Shown here: piece by piece, positions 7,623-16,486 of the stretch
Layout of the letters: every line of letters starts with the position of its first letter
Position numbering within the stretch: position 1 is the stretch's first letter
Assembly: GCA_027448945.1 (NCBI GenBank)
Contig: DAIDMQ010000016.1
Location: 62,001-126,000, forward strand
Reading direction: 5' to 3'
DNA: 64,000 nucleotides
Source: Gallionellaceae bacterium
GTDB taxonomy: Bacteria > Pseudomonadota > Gammaproteobacteria > Burkholderiales > Gallionellaceae
The notes under the pieces: model-generated
Databases searched by the model: none
What the model saw: the letters and a program-made list of their open reading frames with translations, nothing else
Told to the model about the DNA's origin: nothing
Position numbers and translations under genes: made by a program

Positions 7623-8527
7623 TGAGCTACCCTGAGAGAATATTTGCAAAGGTATCTGTGCGCTCCACACAGTCGGGATTCTCGCTGGTCGAACTGATCA
7701 TGGTCATCGTGATTACCGGCATATTGGGCGGTATCGTGGCGGTGTTCCTTAAAGCACCTATACAGCAATATACGGATGTCGCGCGGCGTGCCGAACTGAC
7801 TGATATTGCTGATGCGGCTTTGTATCGTTTGGCGAGTGACATCAGCACTGCTGTACCAAATAGTCTGCGCACCTTGGGCTGCAGCCCCAATTGCGTGGAA
7901 TTCTTGCCCACTACGAACGGTGGTCGTTACCGTGTGGATGCCATGGGTGGTACAGGCGGATGTGGTTTGGCTGGCGATGATTTGGACTTCACGGTTGCGG
8001 ACAGTTGTTTTGAGATCATCGGTCCTCCGCTTACTTTTGCCGCCGGTGATCAGATCGTGCTGGGGAGCGTGCAATCCGATGGTAATCCACCTTATGACAC
8101 AGGCGCAGCCTCGGGTGTGCTGCGCGCCTATGCTGGTACGGCGGGGGTTCAAACGATAGTGCAGATCACGGCGACACAGTTTCCATTTTTTGCCAGCTTA
8201 CCGTCGCGCCGATTCGATGTGGTCGATGGCGCGCAGCAGGCCATCACCTATGCTTGTGAGGGCGTGGGTACAGATGCTGGCGGGACGGGGACAGGGCAAC
8301 TCAAGCGTTATTGGAAGTATGGTTTTGTCGCAAACGCGCAACCTGTGCCCCCTATAGCGCTGGCGGGGGTGCAGAGCGCGATCCTTGCAGACAAGGTTAG
8401 TGCGTGCAATATCAGTTATGGCGCAAACAATCAGCGTTTGGGTTTGTTGACGGTACAACTGACGCTAAGCGTGAGTGGTGAGAGTGTCAGTCTTTACCAT
8501 GAGATACATGTGAATAACATACCATGA
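7622..8527 (+). CDS. mshO: MSHA minor prepilin MshO
   Basis: A 301-aa minor pilin, PilW/GspJ-like. A 19-residue leader ends SG, then FSLVELIMVIVITGILGGIVAVFLKAP, with Glu5. The following segment, QYTDVARRAELTDIADAALYRLASDI, is a recognisable MshO/PilW feature. The large beta-rich head contains several cysteines (LGCSPNC, GGCGLAGDD, ADSCFE) and resembles pseudopilin heads. It is coupled to mshD (TGATG) and mshP (ATGA at 8524). Confidence 0.85.
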   Translation: MSYPERIFAKVSVRSTQSGFSLVELIMVIVITGILGGIVAVFLKAPIQQYTDVARRAELTDIADAALYRLASDISTAVPNSLRTLGCSPNCVEFLPTTNGGRYRVDAMGGTGGCGLAGDDLDFTVADSCFEIIGPPLTFAAGDQIVLGSVQSDGNPPYDTGAASGVLRAYAGTAGVQTIVQITATQFPFFASLPSRRFDVVDGAQQAITYACEGVGTDAGGTGTGQLKRYWKYGFVANAQPVPPIALAGVQSAILADKVSACNISYGANNQRLGLLTVQLTLSVSGESVSLYHEIHVNNIP

Positions 8528-8955
8528 GGACATTGATGCAACGCGGATTCAGCCTGATTTCAGCCATCTTTTTGTTGGTGGTGGTTGCTGCCTTGGGCAC
8601 TTTTGCCGTGACGCTTTCTACATCGCAAAATCAGTCCCAAACTATGGATATCGTTGGGGCGAGGGCTTATCAGGCGGCATTGGCGGGAATCGAGTGGGCC
8701 GCATTTCATGTTGCGCAAACGGCTGCCAGTGCGCCGGCCGCGTGGGGTGGATGTGTGGCAGGTGCGAATGTGGCAGTCGCCGGGAATCTTGCGGTATTTT
8801 CCCCTGTGACGGTTAATTGCAACGCCACCCTGAGTAATGAAGCCGGCGTAACCATTTGGGTCTACGACGTATCGGCAGTTGCTGCAACAACAGGTGCATT
8901 GCCCGGTAGCGCCAACTATGTGGAGCAGGTGGCAACGGCCAAAATGGCAAGATGA
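8524..8955 (+). CDS. mshP: MSHA minor prepilin-like MshP
   Basis: A 143-aa PilX/GspK-like component. Leader MRTLMQRG is followed by FSLISAIFLLVVVAALGTFAV. Position +5 is serine rather than glutamate; loss of Glu5 is also known in MshP and GspK proteins, where it marks the tip-most subunit. The segment MDIVGARAYQAALAGIEWA is family-typical. Start ATG 8524 overlaps the mshO stop. The 112 bp after it (8956-9067) contain an imperfect promoter-like pair (TTGAAG, then TAGGAT) and a GCGCCA/TGGCGC hairpin before mshQ. Confidence 0.8.
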   Translation: MRTLMQRGFSLISAIFLLVVVAALGTFAVTLSTSQNQSQTMDIVGARAYQAALAGIEWAAFHVAQTAASAPAAWGGCVAGANVAVAGNLAVFSPVTVNCNATLSNEAGVTIWVYDVSAVAATTGALPGSANYVEQVATAKMAR

Positions 8956-9067
8956 AGTAAGATTGTGGCTATAGCCCGTTCTTGAAGTATGGGTAATTAA
9001 GTTCGTAGGATAAAATGCGCGCCATTAATTAAAAATAATCTGGCGCTTGTCGTGCAAGGGGATAGAT

Positions 9068-11977
9068 ATGAAGAACATCGTCAAATTCATTTTTTTATTG
9101 TCGTTGATATTCGCAGCCGATGCGATGGCGGTGACGTGTACCAGTATTGCCAACAAAGACTGGAATAGTAGCCGTGCCTGGATGGGTTGCAATAATGGTC
9201 AGCCGCCAACGGGCAGCTCGGTCATCATTGCCAGCGGTACTGTGATCAAGGCAGATTCAAATACGAATACGGTCGCTAATATCACCATCAATGCGGGCGG
9301 TACGTTGCAGGGTAAAAACGGCAATACAATTTCCTTCTCCGGCAACTTCATCAACAATGGCACATTCACTGCTGGCGGCGGCAAAGTGGCGCTGACTGGC
9401 ACGAATCAGACTATCGGCGGCACCAGCACCACTACATTTTTTAACCTGTCCGTAGGCGCGCAGACTGTAGTCACGCTGACTGGCAACATCGTTGTGACTG
9501 GTACGACTAATCTAACGGCAGCCAAGATCGCTTCGACATGCCCGACAAATTTCACTATTACAACTGCAGCAGGTGTGTTGAATAGTTGCACGACGACTCC
9601 CCCGCCGACAGGAAATGTTACGGTGACGATGAATCCCGGTAGCTGCGTGAACACTGTGTGGACAGGTATAGGAAAATCTTCATGGGCGCCCACACCGACC
9701 ACTAATGTCAACTTGAATGACACCTTGTATGCGACGACCACGCTAACTGGCACGAGTAACTATTTGCAATGCTCGGCCTATGGCTTCACCATTCCTGCGA
9801 ATGCAACCATCGTGGGTGTGGTGGTGAATGTGCAGCGCAAGTCTTCCCGCACCAGTCGTACTACGGATGGTGCGATGCGCTTGGTAAAAGCCGGTGTGAT
9901 TGGGACTGTGGATCGTTCGACTGCCACCACTTACACAACCGTCGATGTGGCAGAGCCGCATGGTACGGCAACGGATTTGTGGGGGACTACTTGGACGCCG
10001 GCAGACATCAATGCCGCTAACTTTGGCGCGGCATTTGCAACAAAGGCTACGAAAAAACGAACTGTGTCGGTGAATCACATGCCGATTTCGGTGACTTATA
10101 GCGTTCCATCAAACGTCCCTCACCATATTCAAATTGAGCATGACGGCTCCGGCCTGACCTGTGCCGCAGAGCAAGTCACGATACGCGCGTGTGCCGACGC
10201 TGCATGCACCAAAAACCTCACTGGCGCCGCTGTAACGGGCAACCTGCTTTGGACAGGCGGTGGCAGTACCTCATTTACCATTCAGAGCGGCGGTACAGGA
10301 CAGGTGGTGGTCGCGGTACCGGTATCGACTGCGCAAACTGTCACCCTTAGCATCAACAGTGTTACCCCAACGCCGGTTGCGGCCAGTTCATGCTTGAATA
10401 CGGCAGGGGGGACATCTTGCAGTTTGACCTTCGCCCAATCTTCTGTGTGTATCGATGCGGTGGAGCAAGGGGGTACCCTGATTACGGGTATCTATACCAA
10501 GCTCTCGGGCGTGCCTTTCTCGTTGGATCTACTAACGACTTCGGGTGCGAATTACAACAATGCAAATGTTACGGTGGAGCTGGTTGATGCGCTGGCCGGT
10601 ACAAGCTGCGCAACACGAACTTCATTATCTGCTCAAAATGTCAACTTTCCGAATGTGAATCGCAAGACCGTCAATTTCACCTATGCCGGCGCAGTCAAAC
10701 AGGCGAAAGTCCGTGTAACGGGGTTGGGCGCGCCGAGCTGCTCGGCAGATAAATTCGCTATCCGCCCTTCCGGTTTTACGGTGACTTCCAATCTGAATGC
10801 TGATGCCACGGGAACGAATCCGAATGCCACGCCGGTATTGGCAGCGGGTGCCAATTTCACGTTGACTGCAACCGCAGTGTCCGGATATGACGGTACCCCC
10901 GCCATCAATATCGCCAAAGTTAGTGCACATACAGGAGCTGTGGCAAACGGACAGTTAACGGGCGTTTTCTCGCCAGCCAATCCGGCAACAGGTGTGGCGA
11001 GTGGCAGTACGTTCGCTTATAACGAAGTCGGGTATTTCAAATTGGCTGCGGATGGTGTCTTGGATACGACATTTGCAAATATCGATACCCTGGATGGTGA
11101 CTGCACGCTGGATGCTTCCAATAGCCTGGTTGGCGGAAAATACGGGTGTTATATCGGACATGCTGCAACCCCCTATTTTGGCCGTTTCGTGCCTGATCAC
11201 TTTGATACGGTTGCGACGAATAAGTGCGATATTTTCACCTACTCTGGACAACCCTTTCTGGTCGAAGTGCAGGCCAAGGATGCTGCGGGTACGACGATAT
11301 TGCAAAATTATGAACCCCCTTACTCCAAGGCGGTGATGCTCAGTGACTCACAAAATGCTGCCAGTGTAGGGGCGTTAGCGCCGACTATAGTGTCGAATTT
11401 TAGTCTGGGTACGAGCGCTAGTAATCCGGCCTACAGCTTCGCAGTTTTGAGGACGGCACCTACGACGGTAACAGTCGCCGCAACCGAGGTGGCAGGTGGC
11501 GACGGCGTGAGTTCGACTTCGTCCAAAAGCATACCTGTGGCGAGCTTTATCGCAACCGAGGGGAGTGTGGATATCCGTTCTGGACGGTTGTGGTTGGGAA
11601 ATGCTTATGGTTCTGAGCTACTAGATCTACCTGCGCCCCTGTTTGCGCAGTATTGGGATGGCAGCACTTATTTGACTAACGTGGATGACGATGTCGCTGC
11701 AACTTGTACTGCTGTTTCTACGCCTACGTTGGTATTGCAGCCAGGTGGAACTGCAGTCACTGCGACCATGAATAACATGCTCATCGCAGGCGATGGCGGC
11801 TTGGTGTTAATGCGCCCCAACGTTTCCGGATACGTCGATGTGACCGTCGCTGCGCCTACATGGTTGCGCTATGACTGGGCCGGTACCGGTGTGCAGAGTG
11901 ATCCAACTGCACGTGCGACATTTGGTGTTTATAAAGGAAAAGATGTTTACATCTATCGCGGGCGACGCGGGCGATAG
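9068..11977 (+). CDS. mshQ: MshQ-like secreted adhesin-type protein (DUF6701 C-terminus)
   Basis: A 969-aa exported protein. The N-terminus MKNIVKFIFLLSLIFAADAMA is a Sec signal peptide. Residues about 50-150 are glycine/threonine-rich with repeated beta-strands (ITINAGGTLQGKNGNTISFSG), suggesting a beta-helix. Residues about 185-350 form a separate beta-domain. The rest matches the DUF6701/MshQ region and ends LRYDWAGTGVQSDPTA then RATFGVYKGKDVYIYRG, the conserved C-terminus of this family. MshQ proteins sit at the end of MSHA loci and are thought to be pilus-associated surface proteins. I chose ATG 9068 after AAGGGGATAG over the ORF start at 9047 because it gives a clean signal peptide. The head is much less conserved than the tail. 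Confidence 0.85.
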   Translation: MKNIVKFIFLLSLIFAADAMAVTCTSIANKDWNSSRAWMGCNNGQPPTGSSVIIASGTVIKADSNTNTVANITINAGGTLQGKNGNTISFSGNFINNGTFTAGGGKVALTGTNQTIGGTSTTTFFNLSVGAQTVVTLTGNIVVTGTTNLTAAKIASTCPTNFTITTAAGVLNSCTTTPPPTGNVTVTMNPGSCVNTVWTGIGKSSWAPTPTTNVNLNDTLYATTTLTGTSNYLQCSAYGFTIPANATIVGVVVNVQRKSSRTSRTTDGAMRLVKAGVIGTVDRSTATTYTTVDVAEPHGTATDLWGTTWTPADINAANFGAAFATKATKKRTVSVNHMPISVTYSVPSNVPHHIQIEHDGSGLTCAAEQVTIRACADAACTKNLTGAAVTGNLLWTGGGSTSFTIQSGGTGQVVVAVPVSTAQTVTLSINSVTPTPVAASSCLNTAGGTSCSLTFAQSSVCIDAVEQGGTLITGIYTKLSGVPFSLDLLTTSGANYNNANVTVELVDALAGTSCATRTSLSAQNVNFPNVNRKTVNFTYAGAVKQAKVRVTGLGAPSCSADKFAIRPSGFTVTSNLNADATGTNPNATPVLAAGANFTLTATAVSGYDGTPAINIAKVSAHTGAVANGQLTGVFSPANPATGVASGSTFAYNEVGYFKLAADGVLDTTFANIDTLDGDCTLDASNSLVGGKYGCYIGHAATPYFGRFVPDHFDTVATNKCDIFTYSGQPFLVEVQAKDAAGTTILQNYEPPYSKAVMLSDSQNAASVGALAPTIVSNFSLGTSASNPAYSFAVLRTAPTTVTVAATEVAGGDGVSSTSSKSIPVASFIATEGSVDIRSGRLWLGNAYGSELLDLPAPLFAQYWDGSTYLTNVDDDVAATCTAVSTPTLVLQPGGTAVTATMNNMLIAGDGGLVLMRPNVSGYVDVTVAAPTWLRYDWAGTGVQSDPTARATFGVYKGKDVYIYRGRRGR

Positions 11978-12034
11978 CAATAAACATATTCAAATCAATT
12001 GACAGTAAATGATTGTTAAAGTAAGTTCCTGAAT

Positions 12035-12988
12035 ATGATGAAATTACCATCCATTTCCAGACTGTTGGGCACAAAAGCTCAGGACGATGGATGGTTTGCG
12101 TGCGATTTCGTGGCGAATGGAGCGTATACCGCACAAGTCGATTTTTCGGGCGCTAGACCAAAAGTGACGCGCTGCTCATTCCATCTTGCAGATGCGATGA
12201 GTGGTGAAGTGTTGGAGCGTTTGTCGCGCGATGCTGATTTCCCCAAGAAACAAATTACAACGCTGTTGAGTTTCGGTGAATATCAAATGCTGATGGTGGA
12301 GGCCCCTGTGGTGCCTGCTGATGAGCTCAAGACGGCAATACGATGGAAGATCAAAGATGCACTGAGTTTCCATGTGGAAGATGCCACGATAGATGTCTTG
12401 CAGATCCCCAAGCAGGGAGCTGAAAGGATGACGTATCTTTTTGCCATCGCAGCCGAGAATAGCGTCATACAGCAGAAGATCGCGATGTTTGAACGCGCCA
12501 AGCTCGATTTGAATGTCATCGATATACGTGAAACCGCGCAGCGTAATATCGCCACGCTCTATGAGCAAAATGAGCGCGCAGTCGTTTTGTTGGTATTCGA
12601 TGAAAAGGGCGGTCTGATGACCTTCTCGTCAGGTGGGGAGCTGTATATGTCTCGCCGTATAGAGATAGGAGTCGACCAATTATGCGAAGTCGACGAAGAG
12701 TTGTTGTCGCAGGCCATGAATCGTATCGAACTGGAACTGCAGCGCTCGCTGGATTATTTTGATCGCCAATATAACCATATACCCATTAGCCGGCTCTTGG
12801 TGAGTGCGCCGTCAGCTTCGGGCCTCATCAGCTTCTTGAGCGGGACGATGGATATAAAGGTCGAACAACTTGACCTGTCACAAGTCATGGATACAAGTGC
12901 GGTAGCGGAGTTAAGCAATCAGGACTTCCTGATGAATGCGATACCGGTGATAGGTGCCGCATTGAGACAGGAAAGACGCGCGCTATGA
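12035..12988 (+). CDS. mshI: MshI, PilM-like actin-fold assembly protein
   Basis: A 317-aa cytoplasmic protein related to PilM/GspL (actin fold), which links the motor to the inner-membrane alignment complex. Family-typical stretches are QMLMVEAPVVPADELKTAIR and WKIKDALSFHVEDATIDVL, the counterpart of the PilM segment around its nucleotide site, and ELQRSLDYFDRQYNHIPI near the C-terminus. No transmembrane helix. It begins a second run of overlapping genes (mshI to mshN) after the mshQ stop and a 57-bp gap. The ribosome-binding site before ATGATG is weak. Confidence 0.85.
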   Translation: MMKLPSISRLLGTKAQDDGWFACDFVANGAYTAQVDFSGARPKVTRCSFHLADAMSGEVLERLSRDADFPKKQITTLLSFGEYQMLMVEAPVVPADELKTAIRWKIKDALSFHVEDATIDVLQIPKQGAERMTYLFAIAAENSVIQQKIAMFERAKLDLNVIDIRETAQRNIATLYEQNERAVVLLVFDEKGGLMTFSSGGELYMSRRIEIGVDQLCEVDEELLSQAMNRIELELQRSLDYFDRQYNHIPISRLLVSAPSASGLISFLSGTMDIKVEQLDLSQVMDTSAVAELSNQDFLMNAIPVIGAALRQERRAL

Positions 12989-13626
12989 GTCAGCAAGTCA
13001 ATCTGTTTAACCCAATCTTTATGAAGCAAAGAAAGTATTTTTCTTTGCTTACCATGTTGCAATCCTTGGCGCTGATCATCTTGGGTTCCTTGCTGTTCTA
13101 TGGTTATGCGCGTTATCAAGTAAGTACCTTAGAGCGGCAAGCGATCAAAAACAATGAGCGTTATATGGCTGACAGGGTGCGTGTGGAGAAATTCCGCAGT
13201 GAGTTTTCTCCGGAGCAAACCAACCGTGCATTACAGGATGAGATTCAACTGCTGGAAAAAAAATTTACCGAGCAGAGCGTCTTGGTCAGCACATTACAGA
13301 CCGGTGTAATTGGCAACACCCTGGGCTATTCTCAATATATGAAAGCTTTTTCTAGGCAGGTCGTGCCCGGCTTGTGGTTAACAGGCTTCAAGCTGACGGG
13401 TGATGGCGCACAGATTAATCTGCAAGGCGCGGTCGTCGATGGGAAGCTGTTGCCTAACTTCATCAATCGATTGAGTCATGAGAAAAGCATGCAGGGTAAA
13501 ACTTTTGCGACTTTGGAAATGGAGCAAGTCAAGAGTTTAGCAAGCAAAGATGGCAAGATACCGCCTGTGCCCCGTTATGTGTCGTTCAGTTTGCAGTCCG
13601 GCAAAGCAGGCGAGGTAACGAAATGA
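12985..13626 (+). CDS. PilN-like inner-membrane alignment protein (MshI2-type)
   Basis: A 213-aa bitopic inner-membrane protein. The N-terminal cytoplasmic tail MSQQVNLFNPIFMKQRKYFS contains the PilN-type INLFNP-like motif that docks into PilM; a single helix (SLALIILGSLLFYGYA), a coiled coil (residues about 45-95) and a ferredoxin-like periplasmic domain follow. Start overlaps the mshI stop (ATGA). In Vibrio this role is encoded between mshI and mshJ. Expected partners are MshI inside and MshJ in the periplasm. Confidence 0.82.
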   Translation: MSQQVNLFNPIFMKQRKYFSLLTMLQSLALIILGSLLFYGYARYQVSTLERQAIKNNERYMADRVRVEKFRSEFSPEQTNRALQDEIQLLEKKFTEQSVLVSTLQTGVIGNTLGYSQYMKAFSRQVVPGLWLTGFKLTGDGAQINLQGAVVDGKLLPNFINRLSHEKSMQGKTFATLEMEQVKSLASKDGKIPPVPRYVSFSLQSGKAGEVTK

Positions 13627-14300
13627 AGTCCTACTGGAAACTGTTCGGCGGTAAAGTGGATGACTTATCGTTACGCGAGCGGGTCATGATGTTCGCCGCT
13701 GCGGGGTTTGTTGTAATTTCTGTCATCAACTCGCTGTTGCTCGATCCACTGACCATTCGTCAAAAGTCCTTGTCCTTGCAAATTGAGCAACAGCAAGAAA
13801 AAAATAAAGAACTGCAGGCTGAGCTACAAGCTTTGCTGCTTGCAAAGCAAAATGATGCGACTTCACCTCTTAGGTTACGCATTGCCGAACTGAAAATTTT
13901 GCTGGGAAATCAGGAAGACTATCTCAAAGGTCGTCGCGACCGCTTGGTAGAACCAGAGAAAATGGCTCATCTATTGGAGCAGGTGCTGAGTAAGAACTCA
14001 CATCTGCAGCTGGTTTCGTTGAAGACATTGCCCGTGAGTCTGTTGATAGATAAGCCCGGCACCAAGGAGGGCGTCCAAGAGAGTGCAGATGCACAAGTCA
14101 AACAGATATACAAACATGGTGTACAGATCAGTGTGCGCGGTACATATTTGGATCTGTTGAACTATGTTTCTGCGTTGGAACGTATGCCTACCCAGATGTT
14201 CTGGGCAGAAGCGGATTTGGTCGTGGAGCAACATCCGGATGCAGTGTTGACATTGGTACTTTATACCTTGAGTTTAGATAAGACATGGTTGACCGTATGA
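13623..14300 (+). CDS. mshJ: MshJ, PilO-like inner-membrane protein
   Basis: A 225-aa protein with one N-terminal helix (VMMFAAAGFVVISVINSLLL), a long coiled coil (residues about 45-105) and a periplasmic domain including GVQISVRGTYLDLLNYVSAL then ERMP, which is the PilO/MshJ signature. It forms the alignment subcomplex with the PilN-like protein. ATGA overlaps occur at both ends: start 13623 with the previous stop, and its own stop with the mshK start at 14297. Confidence 0.85.
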   Translation: MKSYWKLFGGKVDDLSLRERVMMFAAAGFVVISVINSLLLDPLTIRQKSLSLQIEQQQEKNKELQAELQALLLAKQNDATSPLRLRIAELKILLGNQEDYLKGRRDRLVEPEKMAHLLEQVLSKNSHLQLVSLKTLPVSLLIDKPGTKEGVQESADAQVKQIYKHGVQISVRGTYLDLLNYVSALERMPTQMFWAEADLVVEQHPDAVLTLVLYTLSLDKTWLTV

Positions 14301-14707
14301 TCAAATTCGCAGGTTTACTGCTGTTGTTAGTTGTGCAGCCACTTTCTGCGGAGATGTTGAGCGACCCGACTCGCCCTGCGGCTACGCTGGAGGTAGGTGA
14401 AGCTGTCGGGAGCGCCACACTGGATGATGTCAGCCAGACTCAGGGTTTGCATCTCATCATCATCAAGAAGAACAGACGAGCGGCAATCATAGATGGTCAA
14501 ACTGTGGAGCTGGGAGGCAAAGTCGGCGATGCCCGCTTGGTCGAGGTTCACGAGGATCGCGTGGTGCTGCTGGGCTCAGGTGGTCGCAGGGAAATGAAGC
14601 TCTACCCCAGGGTGTCGATCAGGCGGGCTGACAAGGTAATAACATCGAGAGACGGGCAGGCGCCCGCAAGCGCACAGTCCGTAATCACGAACAAGGAGAA
14701 AAAATGA
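14297..14707 (+). CDS. mshK: MshK, periplasmic PilP-like protein
   Basis: A 136-aa exported protein: signal peptide MIKFAGLLLLLVVQPLSA, then DPTRPA and a short HR-domain-like fold (LHLIIIKKNRRAAIIDGQTV, LGGKVGDARLVEVHEDRVVL), resembling the homology region of GspC/PilP that contacts the secretin. ATG 14297 is preferred over 14285 because it forms an ATGA overlap with mshJ and gives a cleaner signal peptide. The stop overlaps the mshL start. Confidence 0.82.
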   Translation: MIKFAGLLLLLVVQPLSAEMLSDPTRPAATLEVGEAVGSATLDDVSQTQGLHLIIIKKNRRAAIIDGQTVELGGKVGDARLVEVHEDRVVLLGSGGRREMKLYPRVSIRRADKVITSRDGQAPASAQSVITNKEKK

Positions 14708-16485
14708 GACACTCGTTATGGCTGATCGCCATACTGACACTGCTTTCGGGCTGTGCGACACCCGCACAACGCAATGTTGCGGGTGAATCGATAGAAAACA
14801 CGATGAATCAGGCGGTAGCGCAAAGCGACCAACCTGGTAAATCGGATGCAGTCAGTGCCGCACTACTACCGTCCATTTCCATGGATATGCCCAAAGTAGA
14901 TAGCAAGTCTTTGGAAAACCGTTTCGATCTGTCTGTCGTCAACACACCAGCCGCTCAAGTTTTCATGGCCATCGTATCGGGTACTCGTTACAGTATGCTG
15001 TTGCACCCGGATGTAAGTGGCAGTATCACGCTCAATCTGAAGGATGTCACAGTCTTTGAGGCGCTGGAAGCGGTGCGTGAACTCTATGGCTATAACTACA
15101 AGGTCGATGGCAGTCGCATCTATATCCAGTCTGCGGATCTACAGACGCGGATATTTCAAGTCAATTATCTGACCGGCTTGCGTGCGGGTACTTCATCTTT
15201 GCGTGTGACCTCCGGCTCGGTGTCGGATACGGCCACAGGCAGTAGCACCACTGGACAGTTGCCAACTTCTGTTAATCGCATCGAATTCGCCAAGAATAAA
15301 TCGTCGGGGCAGGTCACTTCAGCCAGTATCAATAATGAAAGCGGCAAAGATGGCAGCAAAGTCATGACGGTGACCAGCACAGATTTCTGGGGCGAGTTGG
15401 ATACCGCGCTTCGTACCATCGTAGGTGAAGAGAAAGGTCGCAGTGTGGTCATCAGTCCGACTTCCGGAGTGATTGTGATACGTGCGATGCCCGATGAGCT
15501 GAATAGCGTGGCGGCCTATCTCAAGGCGGCGCAGATATCTGTGGAGCGTCAAGTGATACTTGAAGCCAAGATTGTAGAGGTGCAGTTAAGCGATGGTTAC
15601 CAATCGGGTGTGAACTGGGGTGTGTTCAAGTCAGGTCAGAACAGTGGCTTGAGTGCCGGACAACTGGCAGCCACAGGCAACGCAGGTGGCGTGCTTGCGC
15701 CGGGCGTGGCGGGTGCGGCAGGTGCCAAAATGACACCTAACTTGCTGGGTGCAGGCGGGGCGTTCTCATCTATACCAGGTGCGGATCTGGCCAATACTGC
15801 GGTTCCAGGACAGGTGCCGGGCTCCTTGTTTGGCCTGGCTTTTCAGACCAGTAATTTTGCAGCCTTGTTGAGCTTCTTGGAATCGCAGGGCAATGTGCAT
15901 GTGCTGTCCAGTCCCCGTATCGCAACTTTGAACAACCAGAAAGCCGTCCTCAAAGTCGGCACGGACGAGTTTTTCGTGACCGAGATTTCAGGTGGCACGC
16001 AGGGAACCGCTAACGTGGCGGGCACCGCACCCACGGTCAAGGTGCAGCCATTCTTCTCGGGTATCGCACTGGATGTTACGCCGCGTATCGATCAAAACGG
16101 CGAAATCATCTTGCATGTACATCCCTCTGTGAGCACTGTTACGACGGTCAATAAGTCACTGAATCTTGGTACGGCCAACGGCACATACAATCTGCCGCTG
16201 GCTTCCAGTTCTATCTCGGAGACAGACAGCATTGTACGTTCGCGCGATGGCCAGATCGTGGCAATAGGCGGTTTGATGCGCCAAGCGACTTACGACGACA
16301 ACTCCGGTTTGCCCGGCCTGCCCAAGAGCGTGTTTGGTCAGACCAACCAACGTACCGAAAAACGTGAATTGGTGATCTTGCTCAAGACTACTATCGTTGA
16401 TAGCGACAAGGATTGGTCTGAAGATATCGCACGCAGTCGTGATCGCTTACATGACCTCGACTCATCGCAGCACAAGCAACAATAG
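14704..16485 (+). CDS. mshL: MshL outer-membrane secretin
   Basis: A 593-aa secretin forming the outer-membrane channel through which the pilus passes. Lipoprotein signal with lipobox LLSGC. Residues about 60-160 are an N0/STN-type domain (ITLNLKDVTVFEALEAVREL), followed by a low-complexity Ser/Thr-rich insert, an N1-type domain (VIVIRAMPDELNSVAAYLKA) and the C-terminal secretin beta-domain (VILEAKIVEVQLSDGYQSGV, HVLSSPRIATLNNQKAVLKV, VAIGGLMRQ). The glycine/alanine-rich segment around LAATGNAGGVLAPGVAGAAG fits a secretin gate loop. Coupled by ATGA to mshK. Confidence 0.94.
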   Translation: MRHSLWLIAILTLLSGCATPAQRNVAGESIENTMNQAVAQSDQPGKSDAVSAALLPSISMDMPKVDSKSLENRFDLSVVNTPAAQVFMAIVSGTRYSMLLHPDVSGSITLNLKDVTVFEALEAVRELYGYNYKVDGSRIYIQSADLQTRIFQVNYLTGLRAGTSSLRVTSGSVSDTATGSSTTGQLPTSVNRIEFAKNKSSGQVTSASINNESGKDGSKVMTVTSTDFWGELDTALRTIVGEEKGRSVVISPTSGVIVIRAMPDELNSVAAYLKAAQISVERQVILEAKIVEVQLSDGYQSGVNWGVFKSGQNSGLSAGQLAATGNAGGVLAPGVAGAAGAKMTPNLLGAGGAFSSIPGADLANTAVPGQVPGSLFGLAFQTSNFAALLSFLESQGNVHVLSSPRIATLNNQKAVLKVGTDEFFVTEISGGTQGTANVAGTAPTVKVQPFFSGIALDVTPRIDQNGEIILHVHPSVSTVTTVNKSLNLGTANGTYNLPLASSSISETDSIVRSRDGQIVAIGGLMRQATYDDNSGLPGLPKSVFGQTNQRTEKRELVILLKTTIVDSDKDWSEDIARSRDRLHDLDSSQHKQQ

Positions 16486-16486
16486 T

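Noticed and set aside
7487-8152. 221-aa antisense ORF across mshD/mshO
   Set aside because: Shadow of confirmed minor pilin genes; no RBS and no domain.
12035-14300. Type IVa pilMNOP rather than MSHA genes
   Set aside because: PilM/N/O-like proteins are present, but mshK, mshL, mshM and mshN follow, and there is no pilP/pilQ/aroK context.
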